IMG/VR virus record: IMGVR_UViG_3300009433_000010
Coordinates: 1 to 47,314 of that record
DNA: 47,314 nt
Strand: one strand, 5' to 3'
DNA from: a virus
Below are positions 16,911 to 25,161 of the stretch, in pieces. The notes under the pieces are model-generated. The model searched no databases, was not told where the DNA came from, and saw only the letters and a program-made list of their open reading frames with translations. A program made the translations under genes and the position numbers. Each line of letters begins with the position of its first letter. The stretch's first letter is position 1.

Positions 16911-17668
16911 TGGTTCTTACTGGAGACACCCTTACAGGGGAAACTAAAGACTCCGAAGTAAAAAAACGGGGGAGAAAAGCTAAATCTCAAAATTATTTTG
17001 ATGTTAGGGAAGAGAAGGCTGTGAGGATGTTCCTTACTGCTTCTACTTGGAATGAAAAAAATCAAATATATAATGAGTTTTTAAGGGCTCCTTTAGATAA
17101 AATGATTGAGTCAATAATTAGGAGATATAAGTTATATAGAAAAAATATGGACTTTATTGATATTCATAATGATACTCATTCATTTTTAATGACTAAGGTT
17201 GAAAAGTTTAAACCAGATAAGAATAAAAAGGCTTACTCATATTTTGGCACTATCTGTAAAAATTACTTGATGGGTCAAATCATAAAAGACCAAAAGGAAC
17301 AGAATAGGAAAATATCTTACGAGGATATTACAACTAAACTAGAGAGTAGACCAGATATGATTTATTATTTAGAATATGAAAAAGTTACCGCAGAACAAGT
17401 AATTAAAGAGTTTTTAAAGGAATTAGAAAAGTTCATAGAAAATACTTCGTTAAACAACAATGAATTAAAGTTAGGATACGCTCTATTAGAATTATTTGAG
17501 AATTATGAGGAGATATTCATAGGTACCGATAATAACAAGTTTAATAAAAATATTATTTTACTTTCATTACGTGAAATGACCAATATGAATACCAAGGAGA
17601 TTAGAACCTCTATGAAAAAATTTAAAAATTTATATTTTGACTTAACTGTTAAGTTGAATAACTTATAA
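16910..17668 (+). CDS. 55: gp55-like sigma factor for late transcription
   Basis: A 252-residue divergent sigma factor. Residues 60-130 form a sigma region 2: MIESIIRRYKLYR, DIHNDTHSFLMTKVEKF, KPDKNKKAYSYFGTICKNYL and MGQIIKDQKE, closely following the F-D/K-P-x-x-x-x-A-[YF]-SYF-x-x-I-x-KN-[YF] pattern of sigma factors and T4 gp55. The N-terminus has a basic KKRGRKAK patch. There is no clear region 4, as in gp55, which relies on co-activator gp33 and the sliding clamp instead. In T4, gp55 directs host RNA polymerase to late promoters with only a -10-like box. The matching box here is probably the recurring TATTTATA. Confidence 0.85.
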   Translation: MVLTGDTLTGETKDSEVKKRGRKAKSQNYFDVREEKAVRMFLTASTWNEKNQIYNEFLRAPLDKMIESIIRRYKLYRKNMDFIDIHNDTHSFLMTKVEKFKPDKNKKAYSYFGTICKNYLMGQIIKDQKEQNRKISYEDITTKLESRPDMIYYLEYEKVTAEQVIKEFLKELEKFIENTSLNNNELKLGYALLELFENYEEIFIGTDNNKFNKNIILLSLREMTNMNTKEIRTSMKKFKNLYFDLTVKLNNL

Positions 17669-17682
17669 AACCCATACTCAAA

Positions 17683-17690
17683 TATTTATA
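17683..17690 (+). promoter_or_regulatory. Putative late-promoter box TATTTATA
   Basis: TATTTATA ends 5 bases before the ATG at 17696, in a 27-base gap after the sigma factor gene. The surrounding AAATATTTATAG is shared with other boxes in the window. So short a distance would give an almost leaderless transcript. Confidence 0.45.
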
Positions 17691-17695
17691 GTATT

Positions 17696-18067
17696 ATGGG
17701 AAGACCTAAGAAAAAAGAAATAGTTTTAAGTAAGGACTCTGTTTTAAGTCTAATGCAGGAAATTTACAATGAGCTCGTTGAGCAAAGAGCGACTGCAATA
17801 AGAATTCAGAATAAAATGTTGGGGCTTTTAAAAGGAGCTGAGGATATGGCGGTTATTGGACCTGTAATTAAGGAACAACAAAAAATAATAAACGACACTA
17901 TCGAAAAGAAATTATCTTTATCTAAATTACAATCATCCATATGGGAGAAGTCTTCAAATACAAACGAAGAAGATTTTAATTTATCAGAAATGGATGATGA
18001 TGTTTTACAGGCGTTAATACAAAAAGATACTGGTAAAGAGAAAGATGATGGTTATAAAATGAGTTAA
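17696..18067 (+). CDS. Coiled-coil protein of unknown function
   Basis: A 123-residue protein starting MGRPKKKEIVLSKDS, an AT-hook-like GRPKKK, then a long helical segment (about 15-100) with heptads (LVEQRATAIRIQNKMLGLL, IKEQQKIINDTIEKKLSLSKL) and an acidic tail (EEDFNLSEMDDDVLQALIQKD). It follows the gp55-like gene, where T4-like phages may keep late-transcription partners. I looked for a gp33-like C-terminal clamp-binding motif and did not find a convincing one. It is followed by a virion gene 2 bases later. Confidence 0.65.
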   Translation: MGRPKKKEIVLSKDSVLSLMQEIYNELVEQRATAIRIQNKMLGLLKGAEDMAVIGPVIKEQQKIINDTIEKKLSLSKLQSSIWEKSSNTNEEDFNLSEMDDDVLQALIQKDTGKEKDDGYKMS

Positions 18068-18069
18068 TT

Positions 18070-20016
18070 ATGGCAACAGATATAAAACAGGGATATAACG
18101 ACATTAAATCTACTATTAATTCGTATAATACAACTATCTCAACACAGGCCGGCGAAAAAACTCTAAAAAAATTATCTTTAGGTAATAATTTTGAATTATC
18201 TAAAAGTGAATCTTTAAAGCAACTTAACAATATTGGTGATACCAAACAAAGACTACAGTCTGAAATAAAAAATCAATATGAGGAGTTAATAGATTTAGTA
18301 AAAACTTCACTTCCAAGTAAACCGACAAGTAATTCCAATACCATTAACTTTTTAGTTAAGCAAGTTTTACAGGCGTCACAGAATACAAAAAGTAGAATAT
18401 CTGAAGTCGTTATTGAAGAAAGTATGAAGGTTGCGGGATGTTCTCAAGAACAGACTTTTGAGGGTAATGCCGATAATAATGGACCTAATAAAATATATGT
18501 TAGGGTAAATCAAATAGATTTATTTAAACTACTTAAGAAAGACCCATCTGAAGGTTACAATAAAATTCTTTATGAAAAAGAAAATCCTGTAACAGGGATG
18601 ATTCCATTCCCCATGGATAAGGAACTATACAATAGATTACAAAATGAAGGGGTATCTTTGAGTGATGAATTTGGTAGTGACTATATAGGAGCATCTGGGA
18701 AACAAATAATGGACGTTAAATACGTAACAGAGTATGTACAAAATGGAACTACTTATTACGGAGATTTTTACGAGATTACTTTACGTAACAGACCAAACTT
18801 AAATAGGGTCTCAGACTTTCTTAGAGATTACTATAAATCAATCGATATGTTAAATTTTGACGCATTGATGCCAAAAATTATGAATTCTTTAACTGAATTT
18901 ATAGACATATCGGGTGGACTAACTACCTCCGATAAAGAAGAACAATCAAAATTTGAAAAGGTAATACAGAGAATTTTAGGACTATGTTTTGATAGTAATA
19001 AAGAAATTGATGTTTCAGGTACTGCAAAACTTTCATCCTTAGATAATTTAGATGACTCTTTTTTTGAGATGACCTCATCAGATTTACGTAACATTGAAAA
19101 TCAAGTTAATAATATGGTTTTGGGTGTTACGGAATTCGAAGACTGTGGTAATGTTAAATTACCTGTGAATACTCAAGCAATATTTGAAGATATAAATGAA
19201 ATCCGAGAGTTACCTGAAAATGAAAAGGTGGATGCGTTTATAGAGAAAACAGAGAAGTTAACTAAGGATGAAAATTGGAAACTACAATTACCTGATGGTA
19301 TAAACATAGACGTAGCAATAAAAGACGGTCTACTTAAAGTAATACCTAGGGCAGTTGTTACCACAATTTTATCACCTAAAGTGTTATTAGGTTTAATGGT
19401 CATACTAAAGTCTTTAGGAAGTACTATTGTAGATGAGATTGAGGATTTTGCAACATTTATGAAAAATATGAAAACCTACTTAGTAAATATGGTAAGTAGA
19501 ATAGCGTCAATATTTGTAGAGGAGTTGTTTAAACTATTAAAAAAGAATATTAGGCGTTTGGTAGAGACGTTAATGGTGGAGATAATAAAAGAGTCTAAAA
19601 ACGCACAATTAAAAGTAATAACGGGAATAATTTATATATTATTACAATTAGCCTCTGCGGTTGTTGATTGGAGACAATGTAAAAGTGTTGTTGACGAGAT
19701 ACTAAACCTATTAAATTTAGCAATACCAGGGGGAAGTAGACCCCCCACATTCGCCTTAGCAACAGCAGGATTATTACCGGGCTCGTCACCGACGAGAGCA
19801 ATGGCAAACATAACAGGAAAAATTCAAAAACTAGGTTTACCTACAGGAGATATGCCTGATGGTTCACCTAATTTAATGTTACCTGCAACTTTACAACAAT
19901 TAAAAGGAGCGGAGGATGAAAAACTTGAAAATGGTGTCGTACATACTTGGTGTGCGCCAGTTGCCGTAGGTCTTGTAGTTACCGGACCCATAAGATGTAC
20001 AGGAAAAAGTATGTAA
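18070..20016 (+). CDS. Large virion structural protein, probably baseplate
   Basis: A 648-residue protein. The N-terminal 100 residues are helical and coiled (NSYNTTISTQAG, LKQLNNIGDTKQRLQSEIKNQ). A mixed middle domain follows. Residues about 430-560 contain two long hydrophobic helices (LSPKVLLGLMVILKSLG, VITGIIYILLQLASAVV) separated by amphipathic helices. The C-terminal 100 residues are rich in Gly, Pro and Thr (RPPTFALATAGLLPGSSP) and end CAPVAVGLVVTGPIRCTGKSM. The position directly before the gp5-like hub suggests a baseplate wedge or hub-associated role. The hydrophobic helices recall tape-measure-like or membrane-interacting segments. No specific T4 homologue recognised. Confidence 0.75.
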   Translation: MATDIKQGYNDIKSTINSYNTTISTQAGEKTLKKLSLGNNFELSKSESLKQLNNIGDTKQRLQSEIKNQYEELIDLVKTSLPSKPTSNSNTINFLVKQVLQASQNTKSRISEVVIEESMKVAGCSQEQTFEGNADNNGPNKIYVRVNQIDLFKLLKKDPSEGYNKILYEKENPVTGMIPFPMDKELYNRLQNEGVSLSDEFGSDYIGASGKQIMDVKYVTEYVQNGTTYYGDFYEITLRNRPNLNRVSDFLRDYYKSIDMLNFDALMPKIMNSLTEFIDISGGLTTSDKEEQSKFEKVIQRILGLCFDSNKEIDVSGTAKLSSLDNLDDSFFEMTSSDLRNIENQVNNMVLGVTEFEDCGNVKLPVNTQAIFEDINEIRELPENEKVDAFIEKTEKLTKDENWKLQLPDGINIDVAIKDGLLKVIPRAVVTTILSPKVLLGLMVILKSLGSTIVDEIEDFATFMKNMKTYLVNMVSRIASIFVEELFKLLKKNIRRLVETLMVEIIKESKNAQLKVITGIIYILLQLASAVVDWRQCKSVVDEILNLLNLAIPGGSRPPTFALATAGLLPGSSPTRAMANITGKIQKLGLPTGDMPDGSPNLMLPATLQQLKGAEDEKLENGVVHTWCAPVAVGLVVTGPIRCTGKSM

Positions 20017-20017
20017 A

Positions 20018-20215
20018 ATGGATGAAAAAATAAAAAATATAATTAATGATTATAAATCTTTACCGAATAAAGATTTAGAGTTCGGGTTGGGTAAAATCAG
20101 TGAGGATTTTGAAGAAACTAAAAAGTTGATAGTTAAATTATCACATCATTTAGATTCATTAGAAAATAGTTATAATAATATTTTAAAGGAATACAAATCA
20201 CGTAATACTAAATGA
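20018..20215 (+). CDS. Small coiled-coil protein
   Basis: A 65-residue, highly charged helical protein (KIKNIINDYKSLP..., LIVKLSHHLDSLENSYNNILKEYK) that probably forms a short coiled coil. It starts one base after the previous stop and overlaps the gp5-like gene by four bases (ATGA). It may act as an assembly partner of one of its neighbours. Function unknown. Confidence 0.6.
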   Translation: MDEKIKNIINDYKSLPNKDLEFGLGKISEDFEETKKLIVKLSHHLDSLENSYNNILKEYKSRNTK

Positions 20216-21798
20216 TTGGTAAAGAAGATAATAGTAGAGAACTCAGGAGGGGTCAAATAATTTACAAAGGTCAATGTATTGACAGTGATGACCCTATGCG
20301 TTTAGGTCGTATTCGCGCCATATTAAAAACAGAGAATCAAGATGATAGAGAAACTGCTAACGAAAATTTTGGTAAACAAACTTATCGAAATTGGGACGAA
20401 AAAGACCCCTTTGTTTTCAAACCACTATTACCTTTTTTTATTAACACCCCACCTAAAAAAGACGAGTATGTACACCTTTTTTATAATAATATAAAAAGAA
20501 AAGGTAGTAAAGATAAATACTATATCGGAGGGGTATACAGCTCTCCAACCACATCAAATGTAGAAGTCTATGACTCATCAGTTACTAATTTAGATGAGGG
20601 TTCAAGAAATAAACCATTCCCAAATTTATTAAACGAAGATGGGGAGTATTTTATTAAAGACTCTAAAGGTATATATGCCGACCCTAATGATGTAACATTA
20701 TACGGTAGAGGTTGTTGTGATATAGTAATAAAAGATGATACCGTACTATTAAGGTCGGGTAAAAATAAACCATATAAAAGGGGTCAAGTACCTATAAAAA
20801 ACGAAAAAAGGGCGTTTATTCAACTATCTAAGTTTAATCAAAGAACGGTATATGGGGACCCACAGAAAAAACTAATTTTTAGTTTTCAACATCAAAACGT
20901 AAAAAAGTTAGTTGAATATAATATCATAAATCCTGAGAACGGAAGTGATTTATTTACAGGAGATATTTACATCTATAACATAGCACAAAAAGACGGATTA
21001 TCATTAAGTACAGAAGTTGTTAATGTCGATACTCAAATACCTGAAACTTCAAAGTCTTTACAAACCAAAGTTTCATTTAGTAATAAAACATTAACAAAGG
21101 TTATTAAATTAATTAATCAAACCTTGGAAGGTTTAATTAAAGGAAATATTGGTAGTATAATAAATCAAGATGTTGAAAATGTGACTATTAGTGGACCGCA
21201 AAGATTTGACCAAGGTAGTACATTCCCATTTTATTTCCGACCCCAGAGTAGTCTGTTTAAAAAATACGGGGGAGTCTCACCAACCACCGATATGCAAGAA
21301 CTAAGTAACTTAGGTACATTATTCGCCGGTGTTAGCGTCGTCACTTTAGACTTAAGTACAGGTTATGGTTTAGTATATGATAAAAACAAAACAGATACAG
21401 TACCATTTAAACCAACAAAACAAAATATAATACCAAAAATTACAAAACCCTTTGATAAATCAATCGGTGTTATGGGTGGTGATGAGTTATACCTACTTTC
21501 ACATCTATCACAAAAAGTTGACGGAGGTGGTCGTATAGATTTAAGTAATACTTTATATGGTATAGACGAAAATAAATTTGCCGACGAAATAGAACCAAAA
21601 ACATCATCTTTAGTAAGGGGTGAAGAATTATTAGACTTAATAAATTTAATAATTAGATTTTTAACTAATCATGTACACGCATACCCTGGTTTAGCTCCTG
21701 TTCAAACAAGTACTGACGGAGTAACCATAGACAACTTACTGAAAGAAGTGTTAGAAGCCCAAGAAAAGATATTGAATAAGAATATTCGGATTAACTGA
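20212..21798 (+). CDS. 5: gp5-like baseplate hub protein
   Basis: A 528-residue protein with an N-terminal OB-fold of the T4 gp5/VgrG type: GQIIYKGQCIDSDDPMRLGRIRAIL (split here as GQIIYKGQCIDS and DDPMRLGRIRAIL, about 14-38), then FVFKPLLPFFINTPPKKDEYVHLFYNN (reading LLPFFINTPPKKDEYVHLF, about 69-95), the P-x-x-P-x-x-G-E-[YW]-V hallmark of hub OB domains. The remainder is beta-rich. I see no muramidase domain (T4 gp5 has one inserted) and no evident beta-helix needle. The C-terminus, with NHVHAYPGLAPVQTSTDG, may bind a tail-tip partner. In gp5-type hubs the trimer sits below the tail tube and begins envelope penetration. Confidence 0.75.
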   Translation: MIGKEDNSRELRRGQIIYKGQCIDSDDPMRLGRIRAILKTENQDDRETANENFGKQTYRNWDEKDPFVFKPLLPFFINTPPKKDEYVHLFYNNIKRKGSKDKYYIGGVYSSPTTSNVEVYDSSVTNLDEGSRNKPFPNLLNEDGEYFIKDSKGIYADPNDVTLYGRGCCDIVIKDDTVLLRSGKNKPYKRGQVPIKNEKRAFIQLSKFNQRTVYGDPQKKLIFSFQHQNVKKLVEYNIINPENGSDLFTGDIYIYNIAQKDGLSLSTEVVNVDTQIPETSKSLQTKVSFSNKTLTKVIKLINQTLEGLIKGNIGSIINQDVENVTISGPQRFDQGSTFPFYFRPQSSLFKKYGGVSPTTDMQELSNLGTLFAGVSVVTLDLSTGYGLVYDKNKTDTVPFKPTKQNIIPKITKPFDKSIGVMGGDELYLLSHLSQKVDGGGRIDLSNTLYGIDENKFADEIEPKTSSLVRGEELLDLINLIIRFLTNHVHAYPGLAPVQTSTDGVTIDNLLKEVLEAQEKILNKNIRIN

Positions 21799-21799
21799 A

Positions 21800-21807
21800 T
21801 ATTTATT
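21800..21807 (+). promoter_or_regulatory. Putative late-promoter box TATTTATT
   Basis: TATTTATT ends 13 bases before the ATG at 21821, in a 22-base gap. It differs from the box TATTTATA in the last base only and the A-rich leader that follows has no Shine-Dalgarno sequence. Confidence 0.4.
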
Positions 21808-21820
21808 ATAAAAACTAAGT

Positions 21821-23329
21821 ATGTCTCTTTACAGGTCTTATTTCAGCAAGAACGATACTCTAATTTATAATTCGTATACTAATACTGCGAGAAATCCTGT
21901 TGTAGAGTTATTTTATGGTAATGTAGACAACTTAATCTCCGACAAAGGGTTCACAAGATTTATTTTCGATGTAGACCTAAATGACTTAGAAACTAAGGTA
22001 TCTAACGGAGAAATTTCCACAGGATGTAGTTACAATCTTAAACATACTTTAAGAATGACCAACACATCGTCCTTTGACAAGGAGTTAATCAATACTAAGT
22101 GGTCGAATGGTAGACGAAGAGCATCTTCGTTTGACTTAGTCCTATTTAGAATACCTAAAACGTCAGGAGCTACAGGAAACCCCCAAACATGGGATGAAGG
22201 TGTGGGTCAAGACTATTATAAAGGGAGTCCAATAGGTAATTCAAATACTGTTGCTGTTAAAAATGTTGTCGAGACTGATAACTCATACTCAGACAGACCC
22301 GTAAACTGGTTTCAAAGGTCTACAATAAAAGATTGGACTGAAGACGGTATATATGATAACTCAAACTCTTTAACGTCTTTAACGGGTCTTAATTACAGTG
22401 CTATTACTATAGTTGATACACAACATTTTGAATTTGGTAATGAAGATATCGAATTTGATATGACTGATGAAATAAATGACATCCTTACAGGTGGTACTAC
22501 AGGTTCCACAGGGTGGGGAATTGCATTTGTTCCTGATGTTGAAAATATTACAGGGTTAACTGAGAACTACTCGGTCGGTTTCTTCTCAAGACACACCCAA
22601 ACATTTTATGAGCCTTTCTTAGAAACATCATTTAACGATTTAATCCAAGATGACAGAAACACTTTCTACGAAAAAAGAAATAACAAATTGTACCTTTATT
22701 CTTTTAGGTATGGTGTCCCCCAAAGCTTCGATTCAAACCCAACTGTGGATATATTAGATGCTAATGGAAATGAAGTAGCTGGTTTTACGGGGTTAACAAG
22801 TTGTCAAATACAAAAGGGGGTTTATGAGGTAAATGTAAGTGGTTTAACATCATCCACAGTTCCTTGTGTGTTTTATGACAATTGGAAGGGGATAGAAATA
22901 AATGGTGTTGAATTAAACACCGTTGAGAATCAATTCATTGTGAACCCTATTTCAGATTTGTATCAGATAGGTATGGAAGACAATGAACCAAAATTATATG
23001 GTTTTGATTTCTATGGAATAAAACAGGACGAAAAAATATTAAATACTGACACCAGAAAGGTTAATGTAGTATTAAAAAAGGCATATACCACAAACGAGGT
23101 TTTAACTCAAGTGGACGCATATTATAGAGTATACGTTAGGGAAGGTCAAACTGAGGTTCAAGTTGAGGATTGGACTCCGATTAACAGGACACCCAACGGA
23201 TACTATTTTATTTTTGAAACAAAAGACAAAATCCCAAATGAATATTTCATTGATATCAAAGTCATCACAGACAGGGAGGTTAATACCTATAAACGAGAAT
23301 TAAAATTCCAAATAGTAAACAAAAAATGA
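21821..23329 (+). CDS. Virion structural protein (tail or baseplate associated)
   Basis: A 502-residue beta-rich protein. The central part with WFQRSTIKDWTEDGIYDN and EFGNEDIEFDMTDEINDIL resembles carbohydrate-binding-module-like (DNRLRE) beta sandwiches. The C-terminal half repeats short beta strands (VDILDANGNEV, YYRVYVREGQTEVQVEDW) as in baseplate or fibre-connector proteins. A late box lies 13 bases before the ATG, and the stop overlaps the next start by four bases. Position just after the hub supports a tail role; identity with a specific T4 protein is not claimed. Confidence 0.72.
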   Translation: MSLYRSYFSKNDTLIYNSYTNTARNPVVELFYGNVDNLISDKGFTRFIFDVDLNDLETKVSNGEISTGCSYNLKHTLRMTNTSSFDKELINTKWSNGRRRASSFDLVLFRIPKTSGATGNPQTWDEGVGQDYYKGSPIGNSNTVAVKNVVETDNSYSDRPVNWFQRSTIKDWTEDGIYDNSNSLTSLTGLNYSAITIVDTQHFEFGNEDIEFDMTDEINDILTGGTTGSTGWGIAFVPDVENITGLTENYSVGFFSRHTQTFYEPFLETSFNDLIQDDRNTFYEKRNNKLYLYSFRYGVPQSFDSNPTVDILDANGNEVAGFTGLTSCQIQKGVYEVNVSGLTSSTVPCVFYDNWKGIEINGVELNTVENQFIVNPISDLYQIGMEDNEPKLYGFDFYGIKQDEKILNTDTRKVNVVLKKAYTTNEVLTQVDAYYRVYVREGQTEVQVEDWTPINRTPNGYYFIFETKDKIPNEYFIDIKVITDREVNTYKRELKFQIVNKK

Positions 23330-23562
23330 GTAAGTTAAGACTAACAGAGGAGCAACTTGTTGAAATGATACAACAAATTATTTCCGAAAAGAAGAAAAAA
23401 ACCACTCTTTGTGCTAGAGGAAAATCCGCAGCCAAGGCTAAGTATGATGTTTATCCATCTGCTTACGCTAATGGATATGCAGTTCAAGTATGTAAAGGTA
23501 CTAAACCTGGTTTAGACGGTAAAAAAAGATGTTCAGGAAAATATTGTTCGGGTAAGAAATAA
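23326..23562 (+). CDS. Small basic Cys-rich protein (DUF5872-like)
   Basis: A 78-residue protein. It opens with LTEEQLVEMIQQIISEKKKK, a short helix also seen as a leader on other proteins of such phages, and continues CARGKSAAKAKYDVYPSAYA and NGYAVQVCKGTKPG. This matches the DUF5872-like pattern (C-x-x-G-K-x-A-A-x-x-K-[FY]-x-VYPSAYAN). The C-terminus KRCSGKYCSGKK is basic with paired Cys. No function is established; nucleic-acid or capsid association is plausible from charge. The start overlaps the previous stop by four bases (ATGA). Confidence 0.7.
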   Translation: MSKLRLTEEQLVEMIQQIISEKKKKTTLCARGKSAAKAKYDVYPSAYANGYAVQVCKGTKPGLDGKKRCSGKYCSGKK

Positions 23563-23574
23563 ACCTTATATTTG
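23543..23574 (+). promoter_or_regulatory. Bacteroidota-type promoter (ATTG-N20-TATATTTG)
   Basis: TATATTTG at 23567-23574 fits the Bacteroidota -7 box TAnnTTTG, and ATTG at 23543-23546, exactly 20 bases upstream, fits the TTTG -33 box with one mismatch. It drives a 57-aa gene whose ATG is at 23592. The -33 element lies inside the preceding coding region. The same architecture is found before the peptidase gene near 43895. Confidence 0.6.
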
Positions 23575-23591
23575 TAACAAACTTACTGAAA

Positions 23592-23765
23592 ATGATTCAA
23601 GTTAATAACAATAAGTATCAACTCTTAAAAGAAGGTCAAATAGTTGTAGAAACTGAAGCCGCCACATTTGATAACGCAATTGATTACTTCTTCGAAGTAC
23701 ATCCAAAAGCTTATGGAGATGAACGATATACTTTTAAAAGAGTTAAAAGACCCTACGAATACTAA
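23592..23765 (+). CDS. 57-aa unknown protein under host-type promoter
   Basis: ATG 23592 to TAA 23765, 57 residues: MIQVNNNKYQLLKEGQIVVE then TEAATFDNAIDYFFEVHPKA and a basic end. The chain reads as a small beta-strand/helix domain with plausible composition and no rare pattern. It follows a strong Bacteroidota promoter. Its stop overlaps the stop of the convergent cupin gene in 4 bases (CTAA), a feature shared with two other convergent pairs here. Function unknown. Confidence 0.65.
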   Translation: MIQVNNNKYQLLKEGQIVVETEAATFDNAIDYFFEVHPKAYGDERYTFKRVKRPYEY

Positions 23766-24025
23766 TACTCTTCTATTAGTATAGTTAAATCCGTTGTACC
23801 TTTTATAACTCTATGAAAGGTTTCTTTCGGTATATCAAATTTGACCCCTTTTTTTAAGGGAATGGGTAATTTATTATCCATCTGAAAGTACCAATCGGTA
23901 TCTTCGAGAACTTCAACTAAACGATTCTCCTTATCTCTATGCCAAACGAGTTCTTTCTCAGGAATATCTTGAGAAAAAACTCGTTTGAATTTATTAGATG
24001 TTATATTTTCTTGAGTGTAAATCAT
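23762..24025 (-). CDS. Cupin-like small protein
   Basis: An 87-residue single-domain protein. It has VWHRDKENRLVEVLEDTDWYF, in which the conserved small-cupin HRD and the E-V-L-x-x-x-x-W strand pair are visible, and then LPIPLKKGVKFDIPKETFHRVI (reading LKKGVKFDIPKETFHRVI) with the G-x-x-F-x-I-P-x-x-x-H-R-V-I closing strands. Small cupins of this kind occur in T4-like marine phages, without known substrate. I chose ATG 24025, which overlaps the preceding stop as ATGA; an in-frame ATG at 24046 would add seven residues. The stop meets the 57-aa gene's stop in a 4-base overlap. Confidence 0.75.
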   Translation of the reverse strand: MIYTQENITSNKFKRVFSQDIPEKELVWHRDKENRLVEVLEDTDWYFQMDNKLPIPLKKGVKFDIPKETFHRVIKGTTDLTILIEEY

Positions 24026-24201
24026 TGTTTGAAATTCATAGACCATTTTGCACTTGTAGTAAATATACTACTATACTGTTGGTGGTTTTTTAAAGAAACA
24101 TCACAACTTCGTAATGCAGTTTGTAAAGTGTCGATTACTACCTTCAACTCTCTATTTTCGTCTTCTAATTTTTTTATCTTTAATCTTATTTCTCTATCCA
24201 T
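24022..24201 (-). CDS. Small coiled-coil protein
   Basis: A 59-residue protein starting MDREIRLKIKKLEDENRELK, a clear heptad leading into VVIDTLQTALRSCDVSLKN. It probably dimerises. I chose ATG 24201, which overlaps the previous stop as TGATG; a TTG at 24207 would add only two residues. The stop overlaps the cupin start as ATGA. This ordering (basic protein, coil, cupin) reads as one minus-strand operon. Function unknown. Confidence 0.6.
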   Translation of the reverse strand: MDREIRLKIKKLEDENRELKVVIDTLQTALRSCDVSLKNHQQYSSIFTTSAKWSMNFKQ

Positions 24202-25112
24202 CACCAAAATCTCCCTGAAACGTTTTTACCGAAATCTTTATGAGCTCTACATGCCCAATACCCCGCCTTTGTCTTATCTTTTTTCTTTGCACACTGATGT
24301 CGAGCCGCAAATGACTTTCTTGCATCAGGGTCATTCCATTTTGCGGTCATAGTAGGTGAACCGTAACTAACTTTCTTAATTTTTTTTGTTTTTGGATTTC
24401 TAACATAAACATACCATTTTTTAGGTCCTCCTGACTTAGGCTTGTTTAATGAAACTTTTTTTCCTTTATACTCTGCTTCGTTAAGTGACTCATACTCGAA
24501 AGGAAAATCTAAGGCTACTGTCTTACCACTTTTTAACTTAACAAATGTTCCTACGTCTGACTCTAAAATTTCTTTATCAAAGTCGTTAAATCGATACCCG
24601 TTATTATAAAGTTCTCTAGCCTCGTTGATAACATCAAAGTATTTTTCACTACCATGTCTAAAGGCGTTGTCAGTAATAGATAAATTATTGTCAAAATTAT
24701 ACTGTAATTCTTCAGAAATTTGTATTTCGTTAAGTATGGATTTATTAATACTTTCTTTAATAATATTTTTTATATACACAGATTCGTTCTTTTTTTTCTT
24801 TTTATAGTTTTTCACTTTAATACGAGTAGGTTGTTTACCTTTAGTATCTTTCGACCTTCCTTTTTCTTTTTCTCTTTTTCTCCTACATGCCGAATCTTTA
24901 GCCGATTGTGACATTTTACCAGCAACACCTGCGGCTCTACATACAGGGTAACCTCCCTTATCCGAATCATTTCTACCGCAAGAAGGGTGACCACCTCCTT
25001 TTTTCTTTTTACAGATATTGACCCAAGGACCTTTAGGTTGTTTGGAACCCTTCTTTTTTTTCTTTTTTCCAAACCATACGGCTAAATCTTCTGATAAAAT
25101 ATACTTATTCAT
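24201..25112 (-). CDS. Basic Cys-rich modular protein of unknown function
   Basis: A 303-residue protein in three parts. Residues about 10-110 are very basic with paired Cys (GPWVNICKKKKGGGHPSCGR, YPVCRAAGVAGKMSQSAKDS), resembling DUF6321-like domains. A central acidic and helical part follows (about 115-200: SVYIKNIIKESINKSILNE). The C-terminal part holds KKWYVYVRNPKTKKIKKVSYG and SFAARHQCAKKKDKTKAGYW, which recurs in marine phage proteins of unknown role. High charge and Cys content suggest nucleic-acid or metal binding. A late-type box lies 21 bases upstream. Confidence 0.75.
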   Translation of the reverse strand: MNKYILSEDLAVWFGKKKKKKGSKQPKGPWVNICKKKKGGGHPSCGRNDSDKGGYPVCRAAGVAGKMSQSAKDSACRRKREKEKGRSKDTKGKQPTRIKVKNYKKKKKNESVYIKNIIKESINKSILNEIQISEELQYNFDNNLSITDNAFRHGSEKYFDVINEARELYNNGYRFNDFDKEILESDVGTFVKLKSGKTVALDFPFEYESLNEAEYKGKKVSLNKPKSGGPKKWYVYVRNPKTKKIKKVSYGSPTMTAKWNDPDARKSFAARHQCAKKKDKTKAGYWACRAHKDFGKNVSGRFW

Positions 25113-25133
25113 TTGACTTTATGTTACTTTTTT

Positions 25134-25141
25134 TATAAATA
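25134..25141. promoter_or_regulatory. Shared divergent late-type box
   Basis: The sequence TATAAATATT (plus) is AATATTTATA on the minus strand. It lies 21 bases before the minus start at 25112 and 20 bases before the plus start at 25162, so one near-palindromic box could serve both genes. On the plus strand it has the T4-like orientation, on the minus strand the orientation usual in this window. Confidence 0.45.
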
Positions 25142-25161
25142 TTAGGTAAAATACATTTATC

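Noticed and set aside
17696-18067. gp33-like late co-activator
   Set aside because: Position next to gp55-like gene is suggestive, but no C-terminal clamp-binding motif or gp33 pattern was found.
24625-24911. Plus-strand Phe-rich ORFs
   Set aside because: Antisense of the Lys-rich codons in the 24201 gene.
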